DNA of 64,000 nt from CAWAMR01 sp963783095. GTDB lineage: Bacteria; Planctomycetota; Planctomycetia; Gemmatales; Gemmataceae. The stretch covers positions 806,001-870,000 of the forward strand of contig CAWAMR010000003.1 in the NCBI GenBank assembly GCA_963783095.1. The letters run 5' to 3'. Of this stretch, positions 46,501-59,200 are shown piece by piece; the first letter of the stretch is position 1; each line of letters opens with the position of its first letter. The position numbers and the translations under genes are program-made. Below the pieces are notes generated by a model. The model made no database searches and was not told the DNA's origin. It worked only from the letters and a program-made list of their open reading frames with translations.

Positions 46501-49500
46501 TCCGGAGTCAGCTTCGCGAAACCTTGTTGACGATTTATCGAGATCGAGACACAAAAGGGGAACCCGTCGAGCGTACTCTGGCAACAAACATTCTTGCCGA
46601 CTATGTCTCAGACCAGCCTGGCGAACTGGCGAATCTGCTCATGGATGCTGATGAGAAGCAGTTTGGAGTGCTCTTTCCCAAGATCAGAGAAGCCGGCGAA
46701 AACGCAGCGAAAACACTGTTGAATGAGATAGCGATCCAACTCCAGCCCCGATGGACGGAATCGGCTTTGAATCCATCGTGGAACGAGCCGGGCACGGCAG
46801 TCAAAAGTCGCATCGAATCAGCTCATGGAATCTTGGCCGGCCGCTTTGCCTTGTGTCAAACCATGCCTCTGTCGGAGTTCATCCAGGCAGCTGAAGAATT
46901 GCGGCCGTTGGGATATCGACCCACACGGTTCCGCCCGTATGGCGTTGCCGCGAGCGTTCGAGTTGCTGCAATCTGGATTCGCGATGGACGGGATTGGCAA
47001 ATGTCTCACGGACGATCCGCTGTTGAAATCCACAAGTATGACCTCGAACTCCGAAACCGGGGTTTTCAGCCGATCGATGTCGCGGGCTACTCGGTCGACG
47101 GCAAAGACGTCTATGCGGCCTTATGGCTAAAAGTTCCAACCGATTCCTTGCCGGCAGAACTGGTAGTTGGGTTAGAAAAAAAACAACCGTGGAACACAAT
47201 CGACTCGGTGCGAAAATTGGGCTACCTGCTCAACACATATACGCAGATGGTTTCTACGGACGGCCAAACGCGCATGTGTGCCATCTGGACCAAACTCCCG
47301 GGTCAAAATGTTCCTCCTCAGCACATCTATGCCGGGCTCGAAGCAGGCTATTCCGGCGAGAACCATTTTGGAGAGTTGGAAGTCGACGTCCGGTTGAGCA
47401 AGGCCCCGCCTTTTCCAAGCACGAGGGAGAGGTATACGCGGCAACTCCAGGAGTGCGAGCAGGCACTGCGAGGCAAGCCGGACGATGCTAATATCCGGTT
47501 TCAACGAGCATTGGCCTACTACTATCTTGGCGACAACCAGAAGGCTCTGGCCGATTTGTCGTTCAATATCAATCGAATGGCAGGAGGGGCATTCGCCTAT
47601 CATTGTCGCGCTATTGTGCATGCCAGATTGGGTAAGACAAAAGAGGCCCAGGCCGACCTGGCCAGGTTTCTGCAACTCAGTCCCGATGCGAGTCTCAATG
47701 GCCCTACTGCCGCTGTGGTCGCCGCGAACCTGGGCGCGGATGCGGAAGGCATGAAACAGCTCGAAGCAACCCTTGCCGCCAATCCCAAACAAGTGCCGTT
47801 CCTCTACCAAGGTGCCTGTGCGTATTCCATCAGTTCGGGGGTCGTCGCCAAGAAAGATCCATTACGGGCCAAGACCTATGCCGATCGCGCGGTGACGTTG
47901 CTCACGGAGGCCGCGTCCTTCAGTTCCCGCTGTTTGTTGGCCATGGAAACGGAAGCGGACTTCGATCCAATTCGGCAACATGCAGGCTATGCGGCACTCT
48001 TGAAAGAGGTAACGCTGCATCGACACTACACGGCTATATGGCACGAAAGCGCGGCCTTGACGTCGAAGGAGCTTCATGGCCTCGATCCGGTGGAGCATTT
48101 GGCGCGAAGCAGGGATCTGATTGCCGAAGGCTACCGGCCCGCTTCGGTGTCGGTCGCCGAATCGGGAATGGGGCAAAGCGTGACAGCCTCCATCTGGCAC
48201 CGGCCCGCAATTGACGAGAAGGACAAGGAAAAGCTGGCGAAACGGCAGGTGAATGCAGCGGCGGCCTTGCTGAAGATGGATCGACCGGCAACGGTCTGGC
48301 CCATGCTCAAGTATAACTCCGACCCACGAGTGCGCAGCTATCTCATCCATCGCTTGAGTCCGCTGGGTGTCGATGCCGCAGCGATTGTGAAACATCTGGA
48401 CGAAGAGCTGGACCCAACGATCCGGCGGGCACTCCTGCTGTGTCTGGGTGAGTTTACGCAGAAGGAACTTCCACTCGCCGAGCGCACGGCCCTTTTGCCG
48501 AAGCTGATAGCCATCTACAGCACGGATGCCGATCCAGGGCTGCACGCCTCGGCAGAATGGCTATTGCGGACCTGGGGGCAGGAAGCTTGGTTGAAAGAGA
48601 TCAACGATCGGTGGGTGAAAGAAAAGGAGCAGCAGAAAAAACGCCTCGACGGCATCGAGCAACTCCTCAAGAAAGATAAAGAAAAAGCGATGCCCCAGTG
48701 GTTTGTCACGGGGCAAGGACAAACCATGGTGGTTATCCCCGGCCCCGTTCAGTTCCTGATGGGATCTCCTCTCACGGAAGCCGGCCGGCAGGATTCCGAG
48801 CCACTGCACAAGATCCGAATCGGCCGGGCGTTTGCCATCGCTTCCAAGCCCGTGACGGTTGAGCAATACCAGCAGTTCGACAAGTGGTACACACTTCCCC
48901 CAGCATACACCAGGCTGGCGAACTTGCCCGTGGTGGCTACAGACTGGTATCGGGCGGCATCCTACTGCAACTGGTTGAGCCAACAGGAAGGTATTCCCGA
49001 ACGGGAGTGGTGCTACGAAACCGACTCGGTGGGAAAGGCAGGCCCTTCGGTCAAGGTGGTGAAGTTGAAGGCCGACTACTTGAGTTTGCGCGGTTATCGT
49101 TTGCCCACGGAAGCGGAAATGGAGTATGCAGCGCGTGCGGGCACGACCACGGCCCGCTTCTTTGGAGAATCCGACGAACTGTTGGAAAAGTATAGTTGGT
49201 TTCACAAGAACGCGCAGGAAAAGACATGGCCGGTAGGAAGCAAGAAGCCGAACGATTTGGGGTTATTCGACGTGCAGGGAAACGTGTTTACTTGGTGTCA
49301 AGAGAGCTTCAAGGACTATCCTCAAGGCGAGCGCGCAAGCGACGACAGGGAAGACGGTTTAGCCATCGAATCGGCGCTTCGCCGAGTTGTGCGCGGCAGT
49401 TCGTTCAACATGCAGTCGTCCGCTGTGCGATCTGCCTTCCGCACCTTTAGCGAGTCAACCGACCGGCTCACCGGCGGCGGCTTCCGTCCGGCAAGAACTC

Positions 49501-49520
49501 TAATCAATGCCCCTGATTGA
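43527..49520 (+). CDS. Giant Ser/Thr kinase-STAND-TPR-FGE fusion, frameshifted
   Basis: About 1,998 codons. Kinase domain at about 30-290 (VLGKGGFGLVFLAHD, VAIK Lys60, HRDIKPGNILL Asp154, DFGLAL Asp172, GTPSYMSPEQAGG). A STAND/AAA-type ATPase follows at about 345-790 (Walker A YGPSGCGKSSLVKAGLLP near 388, Walker B VLLVLDQFEQW near 460, YYQLTHDYLVPSLRDWL). Then comes a membrane segment near 805 (LIAAGFLAALVLMGF), HEAT-like and TPR regions, and from about 1731 a formylglycine-generating-enzyme-like domain (MVVIPGPVQFLMGSPLTEAG … YRLPTEAEMEYAARAGTT … RRVVRGSSFNMQSSAVRSAFR … GGGFRPAR). The frame changes near 45690, next to a palindrome (45606-45681), and near 46362 (RLR|AACALAMYAPLDPRW). Probably a membrane signalling protein. 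Catalytic residues of the kinase are intact. Confidence 0.85.
45606..45681. repeat. Palindrome inside kinase gene (GGTGGAGGGTGG words)
   Basis: Arms 45606-45630 and 45657-45681 pair at 22 of 25 positions around a 26-nt loop (GTGGAGGGTGG against CCACCCTCCAC). It lies between RLITPADPEG and YYQLTHDYLVPSLRDWL and replaces what is normally a short variable loop. The reading frame also changes here. Confidence 0.7.
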
Positions 49521-49546
49521 TTTCTATCCAACTTTCCCTCGATTGT

Positions 49547-52500
49547 TCATGTTACAGTGATGGCGTATTCCTTGGTAGCGCTAACCCCCAGGGAGTCGGT
49601 GACGACGATATAAAACGTGGTAGTCCCCTTCGCGGTGGGTGTGCCAGTGATCGAACCGGTATTGCTGAGGCTCAAGCCCGGCGGCAGACTGTCTCCCGAC
49701 TCCAGGGAGTAGGTCAGGGTGCCGGTACCCCCGCCGGCGATCACCGTCTGGCTATAGGAGGTGTTGAGGGTTCCATTCTCCAACGTCGTCGTCGTAAAGC
49801 TTGGCGGTGAGTTAATGACGACGGTATAAGACTGCGTCGCGGTCTCGCCGAAACTGTCGGTGACTACGATGGAGAACTTGTCAGTCGCCGTAGCGGTGGG
49901 CGTGCCGGTAATCGCGCCGGTCTTGCTGTTGAGGCTCAAACCTGCCGGCAAACGGGTTCCCGACTTGACGCCGTAGGAATACGACCCGGTACCGCCATCG
50001 GCCGCCACCGTCTGCTTGTAACCTGCCAGACTCTTGTCCCAGTTCGCCAGGGAAGTGGTGGACATACTTAGGGTTGAGTTAATGATGACGGTGTAAGAGT
50101 GTGTTGCCGTGTCGCCCAGGCTGTCGGTGACGACCACCGCGAACGTGTAACTCCCGGCAGTGGTCGGCGTGCCGGTAATCGCACCCTTGCTGCTCATGCT
50201 CAAACCGGTCGGCAAACTAGTCCCGGACTCAACGCTGTAGGAGAGCGTTCCCGTGCCGCCCTTGGCCGCGACCGACTGCTTGTAATTCGCCAGGTTCGCG
50301 TCCCAATTGGACAGGGAGGTCGTGGTGATACTGGGCGGCGAGTTGATAACGACGGTGTAAGACTTTGTTGCCGCGTCACCGAGACTATCCGTGGCGACAA
50401 CGGTGAACGTGGAATACCCGCAACCGTGGGTGTGCCGGTAATGGCACCACTGCTGCTGTTCAGGCTCAAACCGGTCGGCAAACGGGTTCCCGACTTTATG
50501 CTGAAGGAGAACGGACCCAGTGCCACCGCTGACCGCCACCGTCTGGTTGTAATTCGCCAGGTTTGCGTCCCAGTTCGACAGTGAGGTCGTGGTGATACTG
50601 GGCGACGAGCTTATGACGACGGTGTAAGACTGGGTTATTTGTCACCGACACTGTCGGTAGCGACGATGTCGAAGGTAAACGTTCCAGCGGCAGTCGGGGT
50701 TCCGCTGATCACTCCGGTGCCGGCCGTGAATGTCAATCCTGTCGGCAAGGAGGTGCCGGACTTCAGGCTCAGGGTTAAGGTGCCCGTGCCGCCACTGGCA
50801 GCTACGGTCTGCTTGTAGCCCGCTAAACTCTTGTCCCAATTTGGCAGGGAAGTCGGCGTTATCGTTGGTGCCGAGTTAATGACGACCGTGTAAGACTGTG
50901 TTGCCGTGTCACCCACGCTGTCGGTGACGACCACCGAGAACGTGTAACTCCCCGCAGTCGTCGGCGTGCCGGTAATAACACCGCTAATGTTCAGGCTCAA
51001 ACCGGTCGGCAAACTGGTCCCGGACTCAATGCTGAAGGTGAGCGATCCGGTGCCGCCCTTGCCCGTCACCGATTGTTTGTAATTCGCCAGGTCTGCATCC
51101 CAATTGGACAGTGAGGTCGTGGTGATACTGGGCGGCGAGTTGATGACGACGGTGTAAGACTTTGTTGCCGTGTCACCGAGACTATCCGTGGCGATAATGG
51201 TGAACGTGGAACTGCCCGCAACCGTGGGTGTGCCGGTAATGGCACCACTGCTGCTGTTCAGGCTCAAACCGGTCGGCAAACGGGTTCCCGACTTTATGCT
51301 GAAGGAGAACGGCCCGGTGCCGCCGCTGGCCGCCACCGTCTGGTTGTAATTCGCCAGGTTGGCGTCCCAGTTCGACAGCGTTGCGGTCGTTATCGATCGG
51401 TAGGGAATTGATGGTGATGCTAAATCCTTGGGTATCACTATCTCCCAGACTGTCGGTGACGACCAGGTTGAAATTAAATGTGCCGGTTGCAGTGGGAGTG
51501 CCGGTGATGACTCCGCCGCTACTCATGCTCAGCCCCTTCGGCAGACTGGTTCCCGATTGCACGCTGAACGTTAATGTTCCCGTTCCACCGGCGGCGACCA
51601 CGGTCTGGTTGTAATCAGGTAAGGTGTTGTCCCAGTCTGGAAGTGACGTGGTCGTGAATGTGGGAGATGAGCTGACGTACTGGTAGGCACCAATGTCGTC
51701 GGAATTGCTGGGCCGAGGGTTCCCGAGCAGGTCGGTGGCAGGTTCATCCGTCGTGGTGCCGGCACCGATCGCCGGGCTTGTCGACGCCAATAGGAAGTCG
51801 TCACTGGAATAATCGGCGAACAATGCTGTTGCAGTGGCAGTGAACGAATGGGCGTCTTGCTGTGTCGTGGACTGCCATTGCGCGAGCGAAATCGACGTAT
51901 TGTCGCCATCGGTCGAGAAGCTCGGCGAACCATTAAAGATGTTGTAGTTGCTGACGAAACCGGCAAGGCTGTCCGAAGTAATCTCGATGCAACCACTATT
52001 ACTGCCGTCGAAGTAGAAAATGTTGTTGTAAAGAACGTTCCCGGTACTGTCGGCGTTAATGTTGACGGCCCAGCGCGATCCGCTCGGCATGACAATCGTA
52101 TTGTTCACCACGACGTTGTCGATCGATCCTTCCGAAGCGTTGTAATGATACAGAACAATCCCGCCAGCCTGGTTGCCGTACAGCAAGTTGTTTTCGATGG
52201 TGGAATCGATGAGTCCGTCGAAGTTCAGTCCTGCACCGCCGCCGGCTCCGTTGTCGTAGATAATGTTGTCGGCAATGAGATTGTCGGCCATGTAGCCGTC
52301 GCCACCCTGCGTAACATCGCCGTTGAATTCAATTCCGCAATCGTGGTTGTTGTTGCAGATGTTTCCGATCACGGTTGCACCGTCAGCGCTGTTGCTGTCG
52401 TAGATGCCGTGCTGAGTGACGCTGTACTCGCAAATGTTGTCCTCAATCACCGGATCGTTGCTGAAAGCCAGGAAGATGCCCCAATCGTTGTTGGTGGTAC

Positions 52501-52945
52501 ACGTGCAGTTTTCCACGGTGATGTAGTTCGACGTACGGATGTCGATGCCGGCAGTGGACGCATCTTCGCATTCGATGCCGCTGATCGTCCAATACTGCAT
52601 GGTGTAGTTGAAGTCCTCGACCTCAATGTCGGAGCCGTGATAGTTGCTGGCACCGGGAGTATTAACCACGACCGTGGCACCGGGAGCTGCTTCAAGGGTG
52701 ATGGGGTCCGTGGCGGTTCCGTTATTGCAGTTGAATTTGCCGTTGTTGCCGATCCGGCACCCGGCGTACGTGCCCGATTCCACTTCGATGGTGTCGCCTG
52801 CGTTGACCTGGTCGACGGCGTATTGCAGCGTCAACCAAGGTGCTGCCTGGGTACCAGCTGCGCCGTCCGTTCCGTTTGTAGCGACGAAGTAAGTGCTGGG
52901 AAGGTCCCGTCCTTCGAGTTGTTGCAGGAAGAGTCGTGCGCGCAT
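49547..52945 (-). CDS. Surface protein: beta-helix plus Ig-like (He_PIG) repeats, frameshifted
   Basis: About 1,130 codons. The N-terminus MRARLFLQQLEGRDLPSTYFVATNG carries the LExRxLPS motif seen at the start of many large exported planctomycete proteins. Residues about 20-410 are a right-handed parallel beta-helix (SGIECEDASTAGIDIRTSNYITVENC, VIEDNICEY, VIGNICNNNHDCGIEFNG, STIENNLLYGNQAGGI). Eight He_PIG/cadherin-like repeats of about 88 residues follow, each with GGTGxLxFS, SGTxLPxGLS, GxITGTPTxxG and VVTDSLGDTATxSYTVVINS. Repeats 2-3-4 and 5-6-7 are a duplicated trimer. The frame changes near 51395, 50637, 50515 and 50415 (the last two cancel). Likely an exported adhesive or glycan-binding protein. 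Convergent with the kinase gene, 26 bp apart. Confidence 0.8.
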
Positions 52946-53237
52946 GAATATACCATAAATGAATGAGATCTGAAAAAACTCAGGTTGGCGCAGAATCGCC
53001 CTAGATATGGTCGATTTGGGATCCATCCCAAAATCGGCAATCGTCGCCGATGTTCTGGATTGCGAGATCGACCTGCAAGTGACGCCATAAGAGGGGAAGC
53101 GTCAGCACGTGAGGACTATATTACGCGAAGAGCAGCTTGTCAAATGAAAATGCCCAAGGTATCAGTTGAGAGATCGAGACCGCGTTTGTCGGCTTCCGTC
53201 CCCTGCGAACCCTATTCAATGCCCCCTGATTGATTTT

Positions 53238-56200
53238 CTACGCGTCTATCCCGGTTGCGCTGTTGGAAGCGGTAGAGAAAGCTTCTCTGAATCCGATCAG
53301 GTGATCTTTCAGAACCGACTTCAATTTCCCGACCGGCATCTCTGCATCTTTCTGAAAATAGAGGCGCAACACATCCCCACCGTCCGACTTATCGGCAGTC
53401 AGGGTCGTATTCCTTCCCAAACCCTCGATTTGGCTGAGGTTGAACTGCCCTTTCTTCCCCACCAGCCGGCAGTCGAGGAATGCCGGATCTTTGGTGCGAA
53501 TCCGACACCAGGAGACATTAACTCCCGGAACTTTGATGTTGATCGAATCGCGCGTATCCCAGCGCACTTCCAGATCGGGTTCGACGCTCTTGAGGATCTC
53601 CAGCAAGTGCGGAAGTAATGCCCGATCCCACTGGATTTTCCTTCCCGGTGGAAAACCTTTCTCGGACAAATGCCAGCGCTCGCCGTTGACCTTCCAGGGC
53701 ATCACGTCTTCGGGCGTGGTCGCCATCTTTTGAAGATTCTTGTGGAATGCCGTCACTGCCTGCTTGAGAAATTCGTGAAACGCAGGTGTGTCGATCTCTT
53801 CGAGTTGATAAATCAGCATCCACACCTCTTGCCAAGGCCCCTTGCGGTTGGCAACTTGCACCCTTGACTCTCGCCCGTAAACCTGCAAGCCCTCCATCTG
53901 ATCGAGTGGTTTGATGGCCAGCCGATTGGAAAGTTCATCTTGCTTGAAGGTGTTCCGTCCCACTCGAAAGACCAGACGAACGAGCCATTCCATTCCCGTA
54001 TGTCCGTGAAAGAACCAGCCCTTGGACTTGCTTGGCCCCGCAATCTCCACAATGGTTCGTTCGTTCCAGTGGGTATCCGCAAACGTACCCAGTTCATGAA
54101 TCCTGGCATCGATCCAGGTGAGAATCTCGCCATCCCAGCGAGCGCGTTTGGCCCTTCGTCGTCACGCGATCCTGGGTGTGCCAGCGAATGCCATCGACTT
54201 GCCAGGGCAACTTGGAATCCTTGCCGACTTTCTCCAGATCAATGTCGCCGACGCGCGCGGCCAGCGCGGCATCGGGGTCAAATCTCTTGCGTTCCAGATA
54301 GGGCCCAGCGGCGAGCACGCCGGCAAGAATTTGGCCCGTGTGGGAGATGATTTCAGGCTTCCTGGCTTCCGCAACGACATCTTCCGGCGTTCCTGCGGCG
54401 ACGACTTGCCCGCCGGCGTTACCCGCTTCCGGTCCCAGGTCGATGACCCAGTCCGCCGTCTTGATGACGTCGAGGTTGTGCTCGACGGTGATGACGGTGT
54501 TGCCCAGATCGACGAGCCGATGCAGCACGTCGAGGAGCTTGCGAATATCGTCGAAGTGCAAGCCGGTGGTCGGCTCATCGAGCAGATAGAGAGTCTTGCC
54601 GGTGCTGGGCCGGGCCAGTTCGGCAGCCAGCTTGACGCGCTGGGCCTCGCCGCCGGAAAGGGTCGGCGCTGGCCTGGCCCAGCGCCAGATAGTCGAGGCC
54701 GACGTCGGCGAGCGTTTGCAGGACGTTGCGGATCTTGGGAATGTTGCCGAATAGCTCCAGTGCCTCGCTGATGCGCATGTTCAGGACGTCGGCGATCGAC
54801 TTCTCGTGATAGCGGACCGCCAGCGTCTCCGGGTTATAGCGGGCACCATGGCAGATATCGCATTCCACCCAGACATCGGGAAGAAAGTGCATCTCGATTT
54901 TTTTCTGGCCATTGCCTTCGCAAGCTTCGCACCGTCCGCCCGGCTGGTTGAAACTGAATCGACGCGGATGATAGCCGCGGACTTTCGATTCGGGCAGCTG
55001 GGCGAAGAGTTGGCGGATCAGATCGAAGACGCCGGTATAGGTCGCCGGGTTGGAGGAGGGCGAATTGCCGATCGGGTCTTGATCGACGTTGATGATCTTG
55101 TCGATGCTGTTCCAGCCCGCGAATTTCATCGTGTGCTGCACCGGGTGTGTCGGGCGCGATGCAGTTTCCGCGCCAGAGTGTTATACAAGCACTTCGTTGA
55201 TGAGCGAGCTTTTCCCGGAGCCGCTCACGCCCGTCACGGCCACGAAACATCCCAGTGGAAAAGGCACATCAATGTTTTGCAAGTTATTTTGTCGAGCACC
55301 CACGATCGACAACCGGCGCTGCGACTGCTCTGCTCTGTTTCGGGAGCATTCGTTGATACGGAAGGCATCCGCCGGTTCTTGGGAATCGGTATTGTCTTTT
55401 TACCGCAGAGATATTGTCCCGTAAGAGAGTTCTTCGACTTCAGCACTTGTTTGGGCGGCCCTGCGCCGTGATTTCTCCGCCGCGATCGCCTGCGCCGGGC
55501 CGAAGTCGAGAAGATAGTCTGCCGCGGCGATGACTTCCCGATCGTGTTCAACGAGGATCATGGTGTTGCCGAGATCGCGGAGATTTTGCAGTGCGGTCAA
55601 GAGACGAGCGTTGTCGCGGGGATGCAAGCCGATGGTCGGCTCATCGAGAACGTAGAGCACACCCGTCAAACCGCTGCCGATCTGACTGGCCAGGCGAATT
55701 CGCTGGGCCTCACCTCCCGAAAGCGTCGGTCCGGGACGCGCAGAGACTGAGATAATCCAGTCCCACATCGTTGAGGAATTGCAGCCTGCTGGAGATTTCT
55801 CGAAGTAACTCTCCTGCCACCTGCGATTGCTGCTTCGAGAGCTTCAGATTGCGGAAGTGGGCAAGCGCTTTTCCGATCGGCAAGTCGCAGAGCTGGCCCA
55901 GGGTAAGGTCGGTGAAGCGCATGGCCGCGGCGTCCGCGCGGAGCCGGGAGCCTTGACAACTGGTACATGGAACTTCATCCGTGAGATGTTCCAGCTTCTG
56001 GCGATAGACAAAGCTGACCCGCGCTGCTTCATCGATGGCGGGAAACAATCCCTTGTACTGGAAAGCCAATGTCGGTTCCGTTGCGGGTGGCGTGCTCTTG
56101 CGCCTGGTTTTGGCAGGCTTTTCCGGATCGGCATTCAAGGGAATCCAGGCTTCGCCGGTTCCGTGCAGGATGGCGCGCTGGTGCCGGGGGTCAATCTCCT

Positions 56201-59200
56201 TGAAGGGTACGTCGAGCGAAAATCCAACGTGGCGGGCCAGTGCCTCGACAAACCAGAGAAATCGATTCGATCCATCCAGGTCGGGCCAGGCCGCGATGGC
56301 TCCCGCCCTCAGCGACAGGGCCTGGTCCCGGATCAACAGTTGAACATTGGCCCCATGCTGAACCCCCAGCCCTTCGCAGGCGGGACACCAGCCCAGCGGA
56401 CTATTGAACGAAAAATGATGGGGATTGAGCGCTTCGTAACTTCGGCCACACCGGTCACAAGCCAGATGCTGAGAGAATTTCTCGATCTTCCATTGAGACT
56501 CATCCTTTTCGGTGTCAACATGCGCCAGGTGCATCACGCCTCGACCAAGATCGAGTGCCTGCTCGACCGCTTCGGCGATACGGGTGCGCGTATTGGGGCG
56601 GATCACGTTGCGATCGACAATAATCTCGATGAGGTGCTTGCGGCGATGGTCGATCGCCGGAGGCTCCTCGACGTTGTACGACTTGCCGTCGATGCGCATG
56701 CGCGACATAGCCCATGCGGCGAATCTCATCCCAGATGGCCTCGTATTTTTCCTGCCCTTTTCGATCGAGCGGTGCCATGATATAGAGCTTGGTCCCATCC
56801 GGAAGACCGAGGATCTTTTCGATAATCTCATCGGTCGATTGCGTGCCGATCGGGATGTTGCAGTGCGGGCAATACGCTTGACCGAGCCGGGCGTACAAAA
56901 CCCGCAGGTAGTCGTAGATTTCCGTGATCGTGCCGACGGTCGAGCGCGGACTCTTGCTGGTGCTCTTTTGCTCGATGCTAATGGCGGGAGAAAGCCCAGT
57001 GACGTGCTCGACCTTCGGTTTCTGAACCTGTCCCAGAAACTGGCGGGCGTAACTGGAGAGCGATTCCACGTAGCGACGCTGGCCCTCCGCGTAGATAGTA
57101 TCCAGGGCCAGCGTGCTTTTTCCGGAGCCGCTGGGACCGCAGCATACGGTCATCTGATCGCGCGGCAGGCTCACGGTGATATTCTTGAGGTTGTTCTGCT
57201 GTGCCCCTTGCACGGTGAGGTGCGTGATGCGTTCTTGCTCGACTCGCTTACTCTTCGTTTTTCGCGTGCGTGCAATTGCTTTCTTGGAAAGGATCGGTTT
57301 CAGTGCCTGGCCGGTGAACGAGTCCTTGCAATCGGCTACTTTCTCCGGCGATCCGCACACGACCAGCTTGCCGCCGCCCGCACCACCTTCCGGGCCGAGG
57401 TCGATCAGCCAGTCTGCCGTTTTGAGAACGTCGAGGTTGTGTTCGATGACCAGCACCGTATTGCCCGCCTCGACAAATCCGTGCAGCACTTGCAGCAATT
57501 TGCGAATATCCTCGAAATGCAAACCGGTGGTCGGCTCGTCCAGAACATAGAGCGTTTTTCCGGTTCCTCTTCGGCACAGTTCTTTGGCCAGCTTGACGCG
57601 CTGGGCCTCCCCGCCCGATAACGTCGGAGAGGGTTGCCCGAGCTTGATGTAATCCATGCCGACATCGTGCAACGTCTGCAACATGCCGCGAATTTTCGGC
57701 ATATTCTCGAACAGGCTCAGGGCCTCTTGCACGTCCATTTCCAAAACGTCGTGAATGTTCTTGCCGCGATAGCGAACCTGCAACGTCTCCCGGTTGAAGC
57801 GCCTGCCATCGCATACCGGACAGGTCACCCAGACATCCGCCAGAAAATCCATTTCCAGCTTGTTGGCACCGTTTCCCTCACAGGCTTCGCAACGTCCGCC
57901 CGGACGATTGAAACTGAATCGGCCCGCCTGATAGCCGCGAACTTTTGCCTCGGTCATTTCGGCAAAGAGCGCGCGAATCTCATCCCAAACCTTGATGTAC
58001 GTTGCCGGGTTGGAGCGCGGCGTTCGACCGATGGGCGATTGATCGATGTCGATGACTTTGTCGATCTCTTCAAAGCCATGAATCGTATCGAATCGGCCGC
58101 GAATCCCCGCTTGCACATCGGTGGTGTTTTCACTCTCCCCGTCCTCTTCCGGCTCCTCGGTCGTGACGAAACCGGCACGGGCCAGGCTCAATCCCGCCAA
58201 CAGAATCTCATGAACCAGCGTACTTTTGCCCGATCCGCTCACTCCGGTAATGCCCACGAATAGACCCAGCGGAATATCGACATCGATCGCTTTGAGGTTG
58301 TTGTGTCTGGCTTTGCGAATTTCGATTTTTCGTTTGGTTGGAGTGCGCCGAGTCTTCGGGATGTCGATTTTTTCCAGTCCCGACAAGAACCTGCCGGTCA
58401 CACTCTTGGGATTGGCAAGCACCTCACCAGGTGTGCCCGAGGCGATGACTTCTCCGCCGCGTATCCCCGGCCCCGGTCCGAAATCGACGAGAAAGTCGGA
58501 GGCGCGCATGGTGTCTTCATCGTGTTCCACCACCAGAACGGTATTGCCCATGTCGCGCAGCCTTTCCAGGCTGCGCAGGAGTTGTTCGTTATCGCGCGGA
58601 TGCAAGCCGATACTCGGTTCATCGAGGATATAAAGCACACCCACCAGGCCGGAGCCGATTTGACCGGCGAGACGAATGCGCTGGGCTTCACCGCCGGAAA
58701 GGGTCGGCGCTGCTCGATCGAGCGACAGATAGTGCAAACCCACATTGAGCAGAAAATTCACCCTGCTGCGAATTTCCTTGAGCAACTCCGAGGCAATGAT
58801 TCTTCGGATCGGCTCCAGTTTGGTTTCCATGCCGATCGAGCCAGGCGCGAGCTCGCCGATCGACATTGCGCCGACTTCGATCAACGTCCTGTCGCCGACG
58901 CGAACCGCACGGGCCTGGGGATTGAGGCGATCACCACCACACGTCGTGCAATGAACGACCCGCATATACTTTTCGAGCTGCATTCGGCGCGGACCGGCAG
59001 CGGTCTTCTTGAAACTACTGAGCAGTTGGGGAATGATCCCTTCCCATTTTCCGCCATGCTTCCAGACCTGCCCGCCGCGCTGCTTCCATTCATAGGTGAT
59101 GTGCCGATCTCCGGAACCAAACAGCAGCCATTGTTGATGTTCTTCGGGGAGATTCTGCCAGGGAGTTTTCAGATCGATGTCGAGCGTTTTGGCGATGCCC

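Noticed and set aside
54094..56831. Programmed frameshifting in uvrA
   Set aside because: Nine shifts at unrelated sequences, in different directions, do not fit programmed recoding. Local sequence error is simpler.
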